Shown: piece after piece, positions 53,413 to 63,714 of the stretch
How positions within the stretch are numbered: position 1 is the stretch's first letter
How the letters are laid out: each line of letters starts with the position of its first letter
Assembly (NCBI RefSeq): GCF_003610195.1
Contig: NZ_RAPO01000004.1
Span: 186,001-250,000 of the forward strand
From: Halopiger aswanensis
GTDB lineage: Archaea; Halobacteriota; Halobacteria; Halobacteriales; Natrialbaceae
Length of the DNA: 64,000 bases
Reading direction: 5' to 3'
Notes under the pieces: generated by a model
Told to the model about the DNA's origin: nothing
The model's input: only the letters and a program-made list of their open reading frames with translations
Databases searched by the model: none
Made by a program: the position numbers and the translations under genes

Positions 53413-54471
53413 ATGGACCCACTCGAGATCGGCGGACGAATACTGGCTGGTATCATCCTGATCGGCCTGAACGCCTACTTCGTCGCGATCGAATTTGGCC
53501 TTACACGCGCCCGCCAATACCCGAAGTCGGAGTTTAACACGCCGGGTCTCGAGCTCGCCTGGAAGATGACCGACGACCTCGAGTTCTACTTGACGACGTG
53601 TCAGATCTGGATCTCCGGCACGAGTATCGCACTCGGGATCGTCGCCGAGCCCGGGCTAGCGGCCCTGTTCGAACCGCTGTTCGCGAATACGGCGCTGGCG
53701 TCGGTCGGCGCCGGCTCCTTGCTGGGATTCTTACTCATCAACTTAATCCACCTCACGCACGGCGAACAGACGCCGACGTATCTCGGCGTCGAACGCTCGA
53801 AGCAGGTCTGTAAGTACGGCGCACGCCCGTTGTACTGGTTCGCGAAGGTGCTCGCTCCGGCGATCAAACTCGGCGACCTGGTCGCGAAGGGAACGCTGCG
53901 ACTGTTCGGCATCGAGATGACCGGTGCGTGGCGTGAGACCGAACGCGAGGTTATCGAATCGCGTGCCGATCTCCGCAACCGGCTCGGGTCGGTTCTCGAG
54001 GAAGGCGAACTTCCCGATGAACGACGCGAGGAGGTGATGAACGCCTTTCAGATCGGCGAACAGCCCATTAGTGAACTGATGGTCCCGCCGGACGAGATCG
54101 TCGCGCTGTCTACCGAAGCACGTCCGGAATCGAACTTTCAGAAAATGGAGGAGCGGCCCCAAACACGATACCCCCTCGTCGGCGACGACCTTACCGACTT
54201 CCGCGGCATCGTGTATACGCCGATCCTCGTCAGAAACCGTGAGGAAATGACCGACGGCAGCATCGATTTCACGGAAGTCGCTGCCCCACCGATGACGATG
54301 TCCCCTGATACGGACGTCAGCGATGCGATCGACCAGTTCCAGACGGAACAGCAGGAACTGGCGCTCGTGATCGAGGACGGTGCGGTGGTTGGGTTGATAA
54401 CCGTGACCGACCTCTTAGAAGCGGTTATGGGCGATATCGAGGATCCGATCGACCAGGGACGACTCTCGTAG
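53413..54471 (+). CDS. DUF21-CBS (CNNM/HlyC-CorC) membrane protein
   Basis: The 352-aa protein has four N-terminal helices forming the DUF21 domain (GLNAYFVAIEFGLTRARQYP, WISGTSIALGIVAEP) and then a CBS pair (ISELMVPPDEIVALS ... APPMTMSPDTDVSDAID ... GAVVGLITVTDLLEAVMGDI). CNNM-type proteins are linked with Mg2+ or Na+ transport. The C-terminal CorC domain of longer homologs is absent. Confidence 0.88.
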   Translation: MDPLEIGGRILAGIILIGLNAYFVAIEFGLTRARQYPKSEFNTPGLELAWKMTDDLEFYLTTCQIWISGTSIALGIVAEPGLAALFEPLFANTALASVGAGSLLGFLLINLIHLTHGEQTPTYLGVERSKQVCKYGARPLYWFAKVLAPAIKLGDLVAKGTLRLFGIEMTGAWRETEREVIESRADLRNRLGSVLEEGELPDERREEVMNAFQIGEQPISELMVPPDEIVALSTEARPESNFQKMEERPQTRYPLVGDDLTDFRGIVYTPILVRNREEMTDGSIDFTEVAAPPMTMSPDTDVSDAIDQFQTEQQELALVIEDGAVVGLITVTDLLEAVMGDIEDPIDQGRLS

Positions 54472-54505
54472 CGATCTCGGTCGGTTCGCCCTCACTCGAC
54501 GGAAC

Positions 54506-55378
54506 TCACTCCGCCGCGGCGCCGATCGTCAAGACCGGGACCGGTGCCGTTCGAAGCACCCGCTCCGTCGTCGACCCGAGCAACCGCTCGTCGAGTCCCC
54601 GTCGGCCGTGCGTCCCCATCACGATCAGATCGGCACCGACGTCGGTCGCGAACGAGCGAACCGTATCCGGCACTGAACCCGTTTCGACCGCTGTCTCGAC
54701 ATCGTCGATGCCCGCTTCTCTCGCAGTGTCCGCGCCGTCAGCGACGATTTCCTGTGCGTTCTCCTCGAGTCGATCGAGGACTGGCGAGGAGCCGACCGCA
54801 GCCCCGAGTGCGGGTTCGTCGACGACCGAAAGCAGGTGCAGCGTTGCATCGTACTGTGTCGCAACGTCCGCGGCGAACGCCATCGCTTTCCGCGCGTTAT
54901 CGCTCCCGTCGGTCGGGACGAGAATATCATCGTAGGGATACGGTTGCCTCGCGTCCTCGTCCGCCCGGACCGCCAGGACGGGAGTCTCGCACGCGTTGAC
55001 GACGTGTTCCGTGACGCTTCCGAGGACGTAGTTCTCGAGGCTGTCTCGGCCGTGTGTCCCCATGACGACGAGATCGATGAACTCCGGTTCGGCCGCCTCG
55101 ACGATCGCCTCCCGCGGATCACCCTGCACGATATCGTCGGTGACGGGAACGTCCTGCTGCGTCGCTTGCTCGCGCGCATCCGCGATGACGTCTTCGCCCT
55201 CCTGTTCGAGGGCGTCGACGACGGATCCCGCTTGCTGTGTGAGACTCGGTTTGTTCGTGTTCGCGACGTACAGCAACTGGACCGTCGCCCCGTTGGTGGC
55301 CGCGATCTCGAGAGCGTAGTCGAGTGCGGCAGCCGCTGGCTCACTGCCGTCGACAGGGACGAGAACGAAATCGATCAT
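54506..55378 (-). CDS. Tandem UspA universal stress protein
   Basis: The 290-aa protein has two Usp domains, each starting with a V-P-D/G-S motif (VLVPVDGSEPA and ILVPTDGSDNA) and each with the ATP-binding GTHGRDSLENYVLGS or GTHGRRGLDERLLGS. It probably binds ATP and responds to stress. The start at 55378 is preferred to the frame opening at 55402. Confidence 0.9.
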   Translation of the reverse strand: MIDFVLVPVDGSEPAAAALDYALEIAATNGATVQLLYVANTNKPSLTQQAGSVVDALEQEGEDVIADAREQATQQDVPVTDDIVQGDPREAIVEAAEPEFIDLVVMGTHGRDSLENYVLGSVTEHVVNACETPVLAVRADEDARQPYPYDDILVPTDGSDNARKAMAFAADVATQYDATLHLLSVVDEPALGAAVGSSPVLDRLEENAQEIVADGADTAREAGIDDVETAVETGSVPDTVRSFATDVGADLIVMGTHGRRGLDERLLGSTTERVLRTAPVPVLTIGAAAE

Positions 55379-55599
55379 ACAGGGTGTTCGGACAGGAGTC
55401 ACATATCGTTACTCCCGACTCGAGCGATCGGTGTACTCGCAAGGAAGTCGATCCTCGTTGCTCTCGAGGAGTTCGTTACGGCACCAACGGACGAGGGGTG
55501 AGCCGGATAAGGAGTGCGGTACCACTGATCCGGATTGCGCGCTGACCGGCGTCACGGCAGGGTTGGTCGATCGAGTCACCGCTACCGCACCGACCTCGA

Positions 55600-56163
55600 T
55601 TACGACTCGTCGGCGTCGGTCGCGTCCGCGTCGAGTTTCGCTCCGCAGTTCGGACAGTGGTCGTAGCGGAGGTCGCGACTCGCTCGATGGACGGCTTCCA
55701 TCGCCGTGCGAATCCGCTCCTCCGCGTCTCGTTCTGCGGTAGCCGAAAGCGATGCGCCTTCGACTTCGATCAGGAACCTCGCTACCTCGGTCGCCTCGTA
55801 CATGATATCGTCGAGTTCGTCGGCCGTGAAGAAATCGGCGTAGGCCCCGTAGAGAACCGTCGCGCCGGCGGTGCGAACCTTCTCCTCGAACGAGCGGCGC
55901 GACTGGTAGACGGCCTGGCGCGTGTACGGTTCGTCCATGAACGGGACGAGGTCGGGTAGGTTCTCGCCGATCTTCGTCATCTCGACGCCAGTACCGGTCC
56001 GGAAGTCGGAACAGAGGCGTGCAATCGCCCACTCGCGGGCCGTAAAGGCGACACGCTCGCGGAGAAAGTCGTTGACGCGGTCGTAGTCGGCGTGCTCGAG
56101 TCGTTCGAATCGATCGGGTGCGACTGCGCTGCGCTCGGGTGATGAATGCGTATCTTCGGGCAT
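55600..56163 (-). CDS. DUF5806-family protein with C-terminal zinc ribbon
   Basis: The 187-aa protein belongs to a haloarchaeal family (DUF5806, from memory): YDRVNDFLRERVAFTAREWAIARLCSDFRT, GTGVEMTKIGENLPDLVPFMDEPYTRQAVYQSRRSF, and a C-terminal half zinc ribbon YDHCPNCGAKLD. The function is unknown. Confidence 0.8.
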   Translation of the reverse strand: MPEDTHSSPERSAVAPDRFERLEHADYDRVNDFLRERVAFTAREWAIARLCSDFRTGTGVEMTKIGENLPDLVPFMDEPYTRQAVYQSRRSFEEKVRTAGATVLYGAYADFFTADELDDIMYEATEVARFLIEVEGASLSATAERDAEERIRTAMEAVHRASRDLRYDHCPNCGAKLDADATDADES

Positions 56164-56455
56164 GGTGGTTTTCTGCGGTTGCCCGCATCACGTACACGGC
56201 CCCGACGAGGATAACGTTGTCCGTCACGCCGTCCGTCGAATTCCACCTTACTCGGGGGTCGAATTTCGCCTGATCGAAGGCTGCTCGAGCTGGCCCTAAC
56301 GGGCCGTCATTTCGATGTCCGGATAGCGTTCCAAATTCACTTTCACTCCGCTACGCGAGCCCTTTTTGACGCCGAACCCGTTTCCGGGATATGGTCACCG
56401 GACGAAATCCAACCAGACCATCGTTCCAGCTTGAGCCCGAACGAGGTGGGGCTCG
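56164..56455. other. Intergenic region
   Basis: About 290 bases between divergent genes. Nothing recognisable beyond the two promoters. Confidence 0.4.
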
Positions 56456-56689
56456 ATGACGCGTCGTTCACCCTCCGACGCCGGGACAGCCGATGGCAGC
56501 CATTCCCGGCTCGAGAACGGTCGGACGCTGAATCGCATCACATTCCGAGCGACCGACGAGCAGCTCGCAGCCCTCGAATCGCTGGTCGAGGCTGACGTCT
56601 ACCACTCCCGAAGTGCGGCGATCCGAGCGGGGATTCAGCAGTTGCTCGAGTCTCAGGGGTCGCCCGATCGGAACCGCGACCGATCCTGA
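56456..56689 (+). CDS. Ribbon-helix-helix (CopG-like) protein
   Basis: The 77-aa protein has a disordered N-terminus, then NRITFRATDEQLAALESLVEADVYHSRSAAIRAGIQQLLES, the ribbon-helix-helix DNA-binding fold. No toxin gene lies next to it, so a plain regulator is more likely than an antitoxin. Confidence 0.82.
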   Translation: MTRRSPSDAGTADGSHSRLENGRTLNRITFRATDEQLAALESLVEADVYHSRSAAIRAGIQQLLESQGSPDRNRDRS

Positions 56690-56821
56690 CGAATTCGAGA
56701 CGGGCCGAGGCTTACGATCACGGCGGCGAATCTAGTCGAGACTCGCCCGAGGTTTCGAGCGATAGGCGTAGACCAGCGCATGGATCGTTTGTGTGATCGC
56801 TCATCGAGAGCGACTGCCCGG

Positions 56822-58108
56822 TTATCCTCCGTCCGTGAACACCGACGATTGGTCAGTTCCATCCGACGACTCCGACTGGACGCGGTCGATTACGCTTCCG
56901 TATAGTTTCGTAAAGGGCGTCGCCGTGATCCCGTGGATTAACACCGAACTCGCGATGACGAGGCTGGCTACACCCCAGACGAATTCATTGCCCAGTATCC
57001 GGTGGGCAACTGTTGCGTAGAACAGCGCTGCGATCCCGATCGGACCAAACCACCCTGCGAACAGTGCATCGCGGTCGTCCTCGACTGACGGAACCGTCTG
57101 GCGGAACACCACCATCATCGGCGCCCGTCGGAAGAGGAGGATGCCCGCTGCAAGAGCGACTCCCGCCCATCCTAACGAAACCCACTGATCGATCGGCAAC
57201 GCCATCCCGAAGAACACGAAGATCGGGAACGTAAACAAGCGAAGCACCGTCTCTTGGACCTTCTGCTCGTCGGCTTCGTCGGTTGCATCGGCGAACTGAT
57301 TGAACAGGAGTCCAGCGACGAAAGCGGCGAGAATGCCGTCGCTTCCCAGCAACTTGACGCCGCCTAACACAGCGACGGTGAGGGCGACGGTCACGCTCAG
57401 CAGCGACGTTTCCTCGAGGAAGTCGTGCGTTCGAGACTCGCTCTCGATCCACCCGGCGGCCGCCCCGATAACTGCGCCGACGAGAATCGCAGCGCCGACT
57501 TCCCAGAGAAGCGTCGAGAGCAGCCAATCGGTGAGCGCCCGTTCGGGCGAATGCTGGAGGACGAGCATCGGCAAGAAGACGATCGGATACGCTAATCCGT
57601 CGTTGGCACCCGATTCACCGGTGAGGAGGTTGCGAATCGGTGACGGGATATACTGCGTTGCCATGTCGCCCGTGACGATCGTTCCGGCGAGGACTGGATC
57701 CGTAGGCGTGACGATCGCGCCGATAAGCAGCGCTATCCAGAGCGGGGCATCGACGAGGAGATAGACGAGTCCGCTGCTGACAAGCCACATCCCGATCATT
57801 CCGGGAACGAGCACGGCGGCCATCGACCGCACGTGGTCCCGAAAGTATCGCTGCGGGAGCCGGAGCGCTGCCGCCATAACGGCGAGTCCGACCGTCAACC
57901 GGGCGAACTGCTCGAGGATCGTAAACGGATCCGCCCAGCCGGACAGGCGAATCAGGCCGAGCCCCGGGGGACCGATAAGAATCCCCAGCAGTACCGCTGC
58001 CATTGGCTCCGAGAGGAAGTACACCTTACTTCGCATAAACCCCGCGACGAGACTCAACACCAGCGTCAACCCACCGATCGTGACGAACGCAATGTTCAGT
58101 TCTTGCAT
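56822..58108 (-). CDS. Na+/H+ antiporter (CPA1, NhaP-type)
   Basis: The 428-aa protein has about 12 helices with NhaP motifs: SEPMAAVLLGILIGPPGLGL, GAIVTPTDPVLAGTIVTG and the active-site NLLTGESGANDGLAYP. It is more NhaP-like than the antiporter at 25316. The C-terminus ends with a polar, cytoplasmic tail. The start at 58108 is preferred to the frame opening at 58237. Confidence 0.9.
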   Translation of the reverse strand: MQELNIAFVTIGGLTLVLSLVAGFMRSKVYFLSEPMAAVLLGILIGPPGLGLIRLSGWADPFTILEQFARLTVGLAVMAAALRLPQRYFRDHVRSMAAVLVPGMIGMWLVSSGLVYLLVDAPLWIALLIGAIVTPTDPVLAGTIVTGDMATQYIPSPIRNLLTGESGANDGLAYPIVFLPMLVLQHSPERALTDWLLSTLLWEVGAAILVGAVIGAAAGWIESESRTHDFLEETSLLSVTVALTVAVLGGVKLLGSDGILAAFVAGLLFNQFADATDEADEQKVQETVLRLFTFPIFVFFGMALPIDQWVSLGWAGVALAAGILLFRRAPMMVVFRQTVPSVEDDRDALFAGWFGPIGIAALFYATVAHRILGNEFVWGVASLVIASSVLIHGITATPFTKLYGSVIDRVQSESSDGTDQSSVFTDGG

Positions 58109-58328
58109 AGTATCGATCCCGGAACCCGGACCTCCGGGATTGATCGCATCAAACGAGTTGTATTGAGCCGATTCAGCGATCAGTGAAATAGGGGTTCGGC
58201 CTGCAATCGACGTACGGCATTCGAGTTCTGGGTCCACCAGTTTCCATCTCGTCCGGTTCGAACCGCTCGACCGGAACGCCCGAATGCACGATCGAGCGCC
58301 GGTCAGCGGTCAGAGACGTCAGTGGTCG

Positions 58329-59429
58329 TTAGAACGGCGCCTCGGGCTCCGTCTCTTCCTGCGTCGCACTCGCATCCGTTCCGGGAACGCCGTCGTCCGT
58401 TTCCGCTTTTCCGATCAACACGCGGAACTCGTCGGGCTCTTTTCGGCGATACGTCCACCGGAACTCCGGTCCGGCCTCGGCGTCGAACTGGTGGTACAGC
58501 GGTTTCGGATCGTGATCGTTCACCAGCACGAATCCCGTACCGCCGTCCAGTTCGGCGTACGCTTTAAAGATCCGTTCGTGACGCTGGGCGGGTGGCAGGT
58601 CGCGAACATCGAGTTCATCGACGACCTCGAGCGATTCGTCGTCCGTCGTCGCCTCGTCCGCGTCCTCGTCCCTGTTTTCAACTTCATCAGCGTTGCTCGC
58701 GGTCGCCTCGCCGCCACCGCTTCGTTTCGTGATCTGGACGCGACAGCGGCCCGGTTCCTGTTCGACGATCTCCCAGTCGAAGGTATCGCCGTACTGCTGG
58801 CGGAACTCGCGGCGGAGCGGCCGCGGCTCGTGTGGCGCCACGAGTTCCATCGTCGCACCGTCGGGGAGCATTCCGTACCGGTGGTGAATCGTGGGATGGC
58901 GCTCCTGCTTCGGGATTTCGCGAACGTCGTACCGGGTAACGACGTCCTCGCTGTCGGCCGCTGAATCGGCCGTTTTCTCGATCTCGACGCGCCATTCTCC
59001 GTCGCCCTTGCTCGCGTACTGCCAGTCGACGATATCGCCGTGCATCGAGCGGAGTTCGTGGTACAACGGCTTGGGATCGTGGTCGTTTACGAGCACGAAC
59101 CCCTCGCCGGCAGAGAGGGTATCGAAGATTTCGAGGAGGACCCCGTGGCGACGCTGCGGTTTCAGGTCCCGGACGTCGATCGTCCCGTGCTCGTCCTCGA
59201 GCGGGTCACCCACCGTTACTCGAAGCTCCCGTGGTTCTTCGTCCGGATCATCGTACTCCCACTCGAGTGCGCGCTCGTGCTCGAGCTGGTACTGAACCAG
59301 GTGTGGATCGACGTCTTCCGCAGCGACGATTTCGAAGACGTCGCCGCGTTCGGCCTCGGTCAACGCATCGAAGAGTCGGGTCCGATACTCGTCGGCTGGT
59401 CGCCCGCGTAAGTCGATCTCGGTGGCCAT
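58329..59429 (-). CDS. Protein with four DUF2249 repeats
   Basis: The 366-aa protein is built of four related units. Two are typical, with LVNDHDPKPLYH (residues about 90-150 and 270-335). One is intermediate (VAPHEPRPLRREFRQQYG) and the first is degenerate (VAAEDVDPHLVQYQLEHE). Acidic linkers separate them. DUF2249 domains have a TusA/SirA-like fold and usually occur singly or in pairs, often near nitrite or sulfur redox genes. The function is unknown. Confidence 0.85.
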   Translation of the reverse strand: MATEIDLRGRPADEYRTRLFDALTEAERGDVFEIVAAEDVDPHLVQYQLEHERALEWEYDDPDEEPRELRVTVGDPLEDEHGTIDVRDLKPQRRHGVLLEIFDTLSAGEGFVLVNDHDPKPLYHELRSMHGDIVDWQYASKGDGEWRVEIEKTADSAADSEDVVTRYDVREIPKQERHPTIHHRYGMLPDGATMELVAPHEPRPLRREFRQQYGDTFDWEIVEQEPGRCRVQITKRSGGGEATASNADEVENRDEDADEATTDDESLEVVDELDVRDLPPAQRHERIFKAYAELDGGTGFVLVNDHDPKPLYHQFDAEAGPEFRWTYRRKEPDEFRVLIGKAETDDGVPGTDASATQEETEPEAPF

Positions 59430-59527
59430 CGTCGTAGTAGAAACTTTCCGGCCGGAGGGATGGCACCTGTGCCGAACCCGTTCGGGGATGTATCAGACGT
59501 CTCACTCTGCCTTCCGTTCGACTCGTG

Positions 59528-60031
59528 TTACCCTTCGATCCGGGACAGCGCGAGGTCTTTCGCGGTGTCATCCCCTACAAACGGCGTTTCGCCGATGCGG
59601 ATCTCCGAGACCCACTTGATGCTCTCCCAACAGTCGCGGTCGGTATCGAGCGGGACGAGCCGTGCTGGACCGCCGTGCTCGAGCGGAAGCGACTCGCCGT
59701 CGAGTTCGAGCGCGAGGATCGACTCCCGGAGTCGATCTAACGGGAACGAACAGGCGTACTCGCCGTCCATCGCGCGGACGAGGCCGTACTCGCTCGCTTC
59801 GGTCGGTTCGGCGTCCTCGAGGAGTCGCCCAACGCGGACGCCGCGCCACGAGAGCCCGTTCGCGACCCACCCCTCGGCGCACGCGAAGTCGTCGGCTGCC
59901 GTCTCGAGCGGGTATGCGACGAGGTCTTCGGCGGTGAGCCGAAGCGACTGATCGACCGCTCCGGTAAGCCGAAGCGTCCACCGGTCGGGGTCGACGTCGT
60001 CGGGAACGGCGTGTGGTTTGAGATCGCTCAT
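59528..60031 (-). CDS. Sulfite-oxidase-like molybdopterin-domain protein
   Basis: The 167-aa soluble protein has the SUOX/YedY Moco core: LRLTAEDLVAYPLE, FACAEGWVANGLSWRGVRV with the Mo-ligand Cys51, LPLEHGGPARLVPLD and WESIKWVSEIRI. It is much shorter than typical YedY and has no signal peptide, so it may be a cytoplasmic minimal oxidoreductase. The gene is 98 bases downstream of the DUF2249 gene start, in the same direction. Confidence 0.85.
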   Translation of the reverse strand: MSDLKPHAVPDDVDPDRWTLRLTGAVDQSLRLTAEDLVAYPLETAADDFACAEGWVANGLSWRGVRVGRLLEDAEPTEASEYGLVRAMDGEYACSFPLDRLRESILALELDGESLPLEHGGPARLVPLDTDRDCWESIKWVSEIRIGETPFVGDDTAKDLALSRIEG

Positions 60032-60220
60032 CGAATCCGTTTACGACGACATCACGTAAACGGTTGTTCCGAACATATTTCGGCCCCACCCGTACTCTCG
60101 CTCTCGAGTCCGGGGTACAACGTCGTTCTGGCGTAGTTCTGGGAGCGAAGGTATTCCGTCGGTTCCCACCCGGTAAGAATCGACTGACCCGCTATTCGAC
60201 GGGGATTCATATGTCGGTAT

Positions 60221-62032
60221 ATGAACGAACGTACTGAGCGGTCCGGACTCGGTCTCTCGCGGCGGACGCTTCTCCGTGCGGCTGGCGCCTCGAGCGTTTC
60301 GGCCATCGCAGGCTGTATCGCGCCGACCGGTACCGAAACGGAGACAACGGTTCCGACGACCGTCGCGGCTCACTCCTCGCCGGCCCTCGAGAAGTGGGTC
60401 GACGAAGTGCCCCGGCCCGGCGTCGTAGAGCCGACCGGCACGAAGGACGGCCATCCCTACTACGAGATCGAAATGCGCGAGGTCGAGCAGAAACTCCACA
60501 GCGACCTTCCACCGACGACCGTCTGGGGGTACGGCGGGCAGTTCCCCGGCCCGACGATCGAGGCCGAACAGGGCGAGCCGATCTACGTGCGGTGGCAAAA
60601 CGGCCTGCCCGACGACCACCTCTTGCCCGTCGACACGACGGTCCACGACGAGATGATTCCCTACGACATCGACGGCGTTCGGACCGTCCCTCACCTCCAC
60701 GGCGGGAACGTCGAATCCGCGAGCGACGGCAAAGCTCAGGGATGGTTTACCCGCGACTTCGCGGAGACGGGGCCGAAATTCGAGAACAAAGACTACTACT
60801 ACGTCAACGACCAGCCACCGGCGACGCTGTGGTACCACGACCATTCGGTCGGCATCACGCGGCTGAACGTCTACGCCGGTCTCGCCGGGTTCTACCTTCT
60901 TCGGAGCGACCACGAGCGCGAACTCGATCTGCCGGCCGGCGAGCACGAAATCCCGCTCGTCATACAGGATCGGAGTTTCAACGAGGACGGGTCGCTGTTC
61001 TATCCGTCGGCCGTTTCAGCGGACCGCGGTGGCGACGATTCGTATCCCGAGACGAGCATCGTGCCGGAGTTCTACGGGGATACACCGGTCGTCAACGGAA
61101 CGGCCTGGCCGCGACTCTCGGTCGACCCCGAGTCGTACCGGTTCCGCCTGCTCAACGGCTCCAACAGTCGCTACTACACTCTCAAACTGCTCGCGTACGA
61201 CGAGTCGGCCGGGGAGACCGGTACCGACGGCCCGTCGTTCGTCCAGATCGGGAACGACGGTGGCCTCCTCTCGGAGCCCGTCGCGGTCGACGGCCGCCTC
61301 GAGCTCGGCGCAGGACAGCGGGCAGACGTCGTCGTCGACTTCTCCGACTACGCGGGCGAGACGTTGCTGCTGCACAACGACGCACCGTCGCTGTACCGCG
61401 GCTCGCTCGAGGACAGCGACGAAACGAAGCCGCTTCCGGAGATCATGCTCGTCGACGTTGCGGACTCGACGACTGGCGATGCAACCGGGTCGGTACCCGA
61501 CGAATTGACGACCCTGCCCGAGCTTCCCGTAGAGTCGGTCGATACTCACCGCCATCTGACGCTTGCCGGCGGGACCGACGAGTACGGACGGATGAAACAC
61601 CACCTCGGGGACCAAGCGCAGCCGTCGGGGTACGCGCTCGACGATCCCGTCACCGAGAAACCGACGGTCGGAACGACCGAAATCTGGAGCATCGCCAACA
61701 ATACGCCGATGTCCCATCCGATGCACCTCCACCTCGTCCACTTCCAGGTGCTGGGCCGGGAGCCGCTGAGCGACTACGACCCGGAGACGGACGGCATCGA
61801 TCCGGAGACGCTCGAGGGGCCCGAGCCGTACGAACTGGGGTGGAACGACGTCGTGACCGTCGATCCCACGGAGGTGGTACACATAATCGTCCACTTCGGT
61901 GAGTTCGAGGGGCTGTTCAACGACCAGACGGGCGAGTACATGTGGCACTGCCACATGATCGAGCACGAGGACTACGACATGATGCGGCCGTTCGAGGTGC
62001 TCCCGGAAGACGACGAAACCGACGCGGCCTAA
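60221..62032 (+). CDS. Multicopper oxidase (CotA/bilirubin oxidase-like), lipoprotein
   Basis: The 603-aa protein has a Tat signal and lipobox (SRRTLLRAAGASSVSAIAGC). Copper sites follow: TVPHLHGGNVESASDG, LWYHDHSVGITRLNVYAG, HPMHLHLVHFQVLGR and MWHCHMIEHEDYDMMRPF (T1 Cys with Met). The pattern is CotA-like and different from the shorter multicopper oxidase at 9980. The probable location is the outer face of the membrane. Copper tolerance or phenol/bilirubin-type oxidation is possible. Confidence 0.9.
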   Translation: MNERTERSGLGLSRRTLLRAAGASSVSAIAGCIAPTGTETETTVPTTVAAHSSPALEKWVDEVPRPGVVEPTGTKDGHPYYEIEMREVEQKLHSDLPPTTVWGYGGQFPGPTIEAEQGEPIYVRWQNGLPDDHLLPVDTTVHDEMIPYDIDGVRTVPHLHGGNVESASDGKAQGWFTRDFAETGPKFENKDYYYVNDQPPATLWYHDHSVGITRLNVYAGLAGFYLLRSDHERELDLPAGEHEIPLVIQDRSFNEDGSLFYPSAVSADRGGDDSYPETSIVPEFYGDTPVVNGTAWPRLSVDPESYRFRLLNGSNSRYYTLKLLAYDESAGETGTDGPSFVQIGNDGGLLSEPVAVDGRLELGAGQRADVVVDFSDYAGETLLLHNDAPSLYRGSLEDSDETKPLPEIMLVDVADSTTGDATGSVPDELTTLPELPVESVDTHRHLTLAGGTDEYGRMKHHLGDQAQPSGYALDDPVTEKPTVGTTEIWSIANNTPMSHPMHLHLVHFQVLGREPLSDYDPETDGIDPETLEGPEPYELGWNDVVTVDPTEVVHIIVHFGEFEGLFNDQTGEYMWHCHMIEHEDYDMMRPFEVLPEDDETDAA

Positions 62033-62481
62033 CTCGAGTTCCCCTCGAACCGTTCGATCGGTCTCGCGTGGATTCTCAACGGACTGCTCCGAATGTGGGG
62101 TCCTGACTAGACGGAGGCGGCGATGCGTCGATCACCCCTCCAGACGAGCCGCCCAGACAGCCGTCGGCCGCCGACCGAATCCGGTGATACGCGTCTTCGT
62201 GTGGGCGTGCGATCGCTTCTCGAGGCGGCTCACCGCTGCACTCGAGAGGGAACGCCGATCCGGTACGCGATTCGACCGTCGGTTTCGTACTCGAGTCTCC
62301 TGTCTCGAGGGTGTCGCCAAGGCGACAGCGCCAAAAAATTACAGCGCCCCCGCCCGTATCCGCGCGAAAAATCTCCAGTTGAAGCTCACGAAACAGGGGA
62401 GGTAGACCGGACGAATAATGAAAATAATCTATCTATGAATATTCAATAAATATATCTGATTTGAATAGGAGATACTGGATA
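62033..62481. other. Intergenic region at a base-composition boundary
   Basis: The first 350 bases are GC-rich and contain a perfect hairpin TGTCGCC-AA-GGCGACA (62312-62327) before an A-rich run. From about 62400 the DNA turns AT-rich. AATAAATATATCTG near 62445 is the likely TATA region of the next gene. No coding frame is credible. Confidence 0.5.
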
Positions 62482-63714
62482 ATGTCTATTGATGCTAACC
62501 AAGCACTTATTGCACAGTTTTCCGGATTCATTTCTTCTAAACAGATATCGAAAGAAGAATGGGAGACTATCTCAATGGAGTTTGGTGTTTACGATATTGC
62601 CAAAAACACGGATAGATTTTTCAGAAGTTGGTATTTTGGCGATGAAGATAAAGCAAATAGGACGGCGAAGTTTTTGAAAAGTGTCCATGACGAAGATAAG
62701 GATTTGGCGATAGCGATCATGAATCGAGTTTATCAAAAAGTCGATGGAGCAGCTCAAGATGAACTCGATGAGTACCCCATGGTCCAACAGATTGAGGAGG
62801 GCGTTGACGAGGGATCACTAACAACTCCAAATATCGCATATCATTCAGACCCATTCATTAATGTGAGTAACTCACCCGAATCATTTTATCCTGGCCTAAT
62901 AAGCGAAATAAACACTTGCTATCAAGCAGAAGCCTATAATGCTACTTTGGTTTTATCTCGTAAGTTACTAGAAAATGCTTTGATAGAAACATTACGTTCG
63001 AGATTTGCCATGGAAGAAGGTATGCACTTATTCTTCAATGAAGATCGTAAACAGTTCGTACAATTCGGAGGGTTGATTGATAATTTTAAGGAGGAAATAG
63101 ACCATTTCAAACCGTTGTCTGATGCGGTCGATATGGAATTAATCAATAAACTTCACGAGATTCGCTATCAAGGAAATGCAGGCGCTCATTCGATCGAAAA
63201 GAAGGTGACAAAAAGTGATGTAGATGAATATTCGGAAATGATAGAAGAGACCGCAACGGTATTATTTAGCCTTCGAAGGAAATCTTTTGATGAAGATAAC
63301 GTAACACCTTCATCAGCTACTGATGAAGCTCAGTCTAATAATACAGAGTTAGACAAAGAACTTTTCCAGACATCAGATTCTGAGATTTTATCAGAGTATT
63401 CAACGGATGTTGATGATTTGTTCCGTTTCTCGAATGAAGGAGAATTATATATAACCGATAGCGAGAAGTACTCCCTAAAACAAAAGATAAGAATATACTT
63501 TTTAGCTCATCAATATGGAGCAGAAACGGAATTAGTTGACTCTCCAACAGTAACTGTCAATGAGCTCATAGAAGAGTACAATCTAGATATGGCAACTGTA
63601 TGGCAAATAATCGGAGAATTAGATTGTCTTCGGGATATAAATCGGAAAGATGGTGAGTTTGAGTTTGATGTTCAAAAACTTCCAGAAATCCTCCCAGAAA
63701 TCACCGATACATGA
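62482..63714 (+). CDS. AT-rich HEPN/DUF4145-like protein, probable defence gene
   Basis: The 410-aa protein uses AT-rich codons unlike every other gene in the window. The central part has a long helical region, AYNATLVLSRKLLENALIET, and RYQGNAGAHS, which match the DUF4145/HEPN pattern. The N-terminal domain (EEWETISMEFGVYDIAKNTDRF) and the C-terminal winged-helix-like domain (TVNELIEEYNLDMATVWQIIGEL) are not identified. HEPN proteins are often RNases in abortive infection, but the canonical RxxxxH is not clear here. The start at ATG 62482 follows GGAGATACTGGATA. Transfer from another source is likely. Confidence 0.75.
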   Translation: MSIDANQALIAQFSGFISSKQISKEEWETISMEFGVYDIAKNTDRFFRSWYFGDEDKANRTAKFLKSVHDEDKDLAIAIMNRVYQKVDGAAQDELDEYPMVQQIEEGVDEGSLTTPNIAYHSDPFINVSNSPESFYPGLISEINTCYQAEAYNATLVLSRKLLENALIETLRSRFAMEEGMHLFFNEDRKQFVQFGGLIDNFKEEIDHFKPLSDAVDMELINKLHEIRYQGNAGAHSIEKKVTKSDVDEYSEMIEETATVLFSLRRKSFDEDNVTPSSATDEAQSNNTELDKELFQTSDSEILSEYSTDVDDLFRFSNEGELYITDSEKYSLKQKIRIYFLAHQYGAETELVDSPTVTVNELIEEYNLDMATVWQIIGELDCLRDINRKDGEFEFDVQKLPEILPEITDT

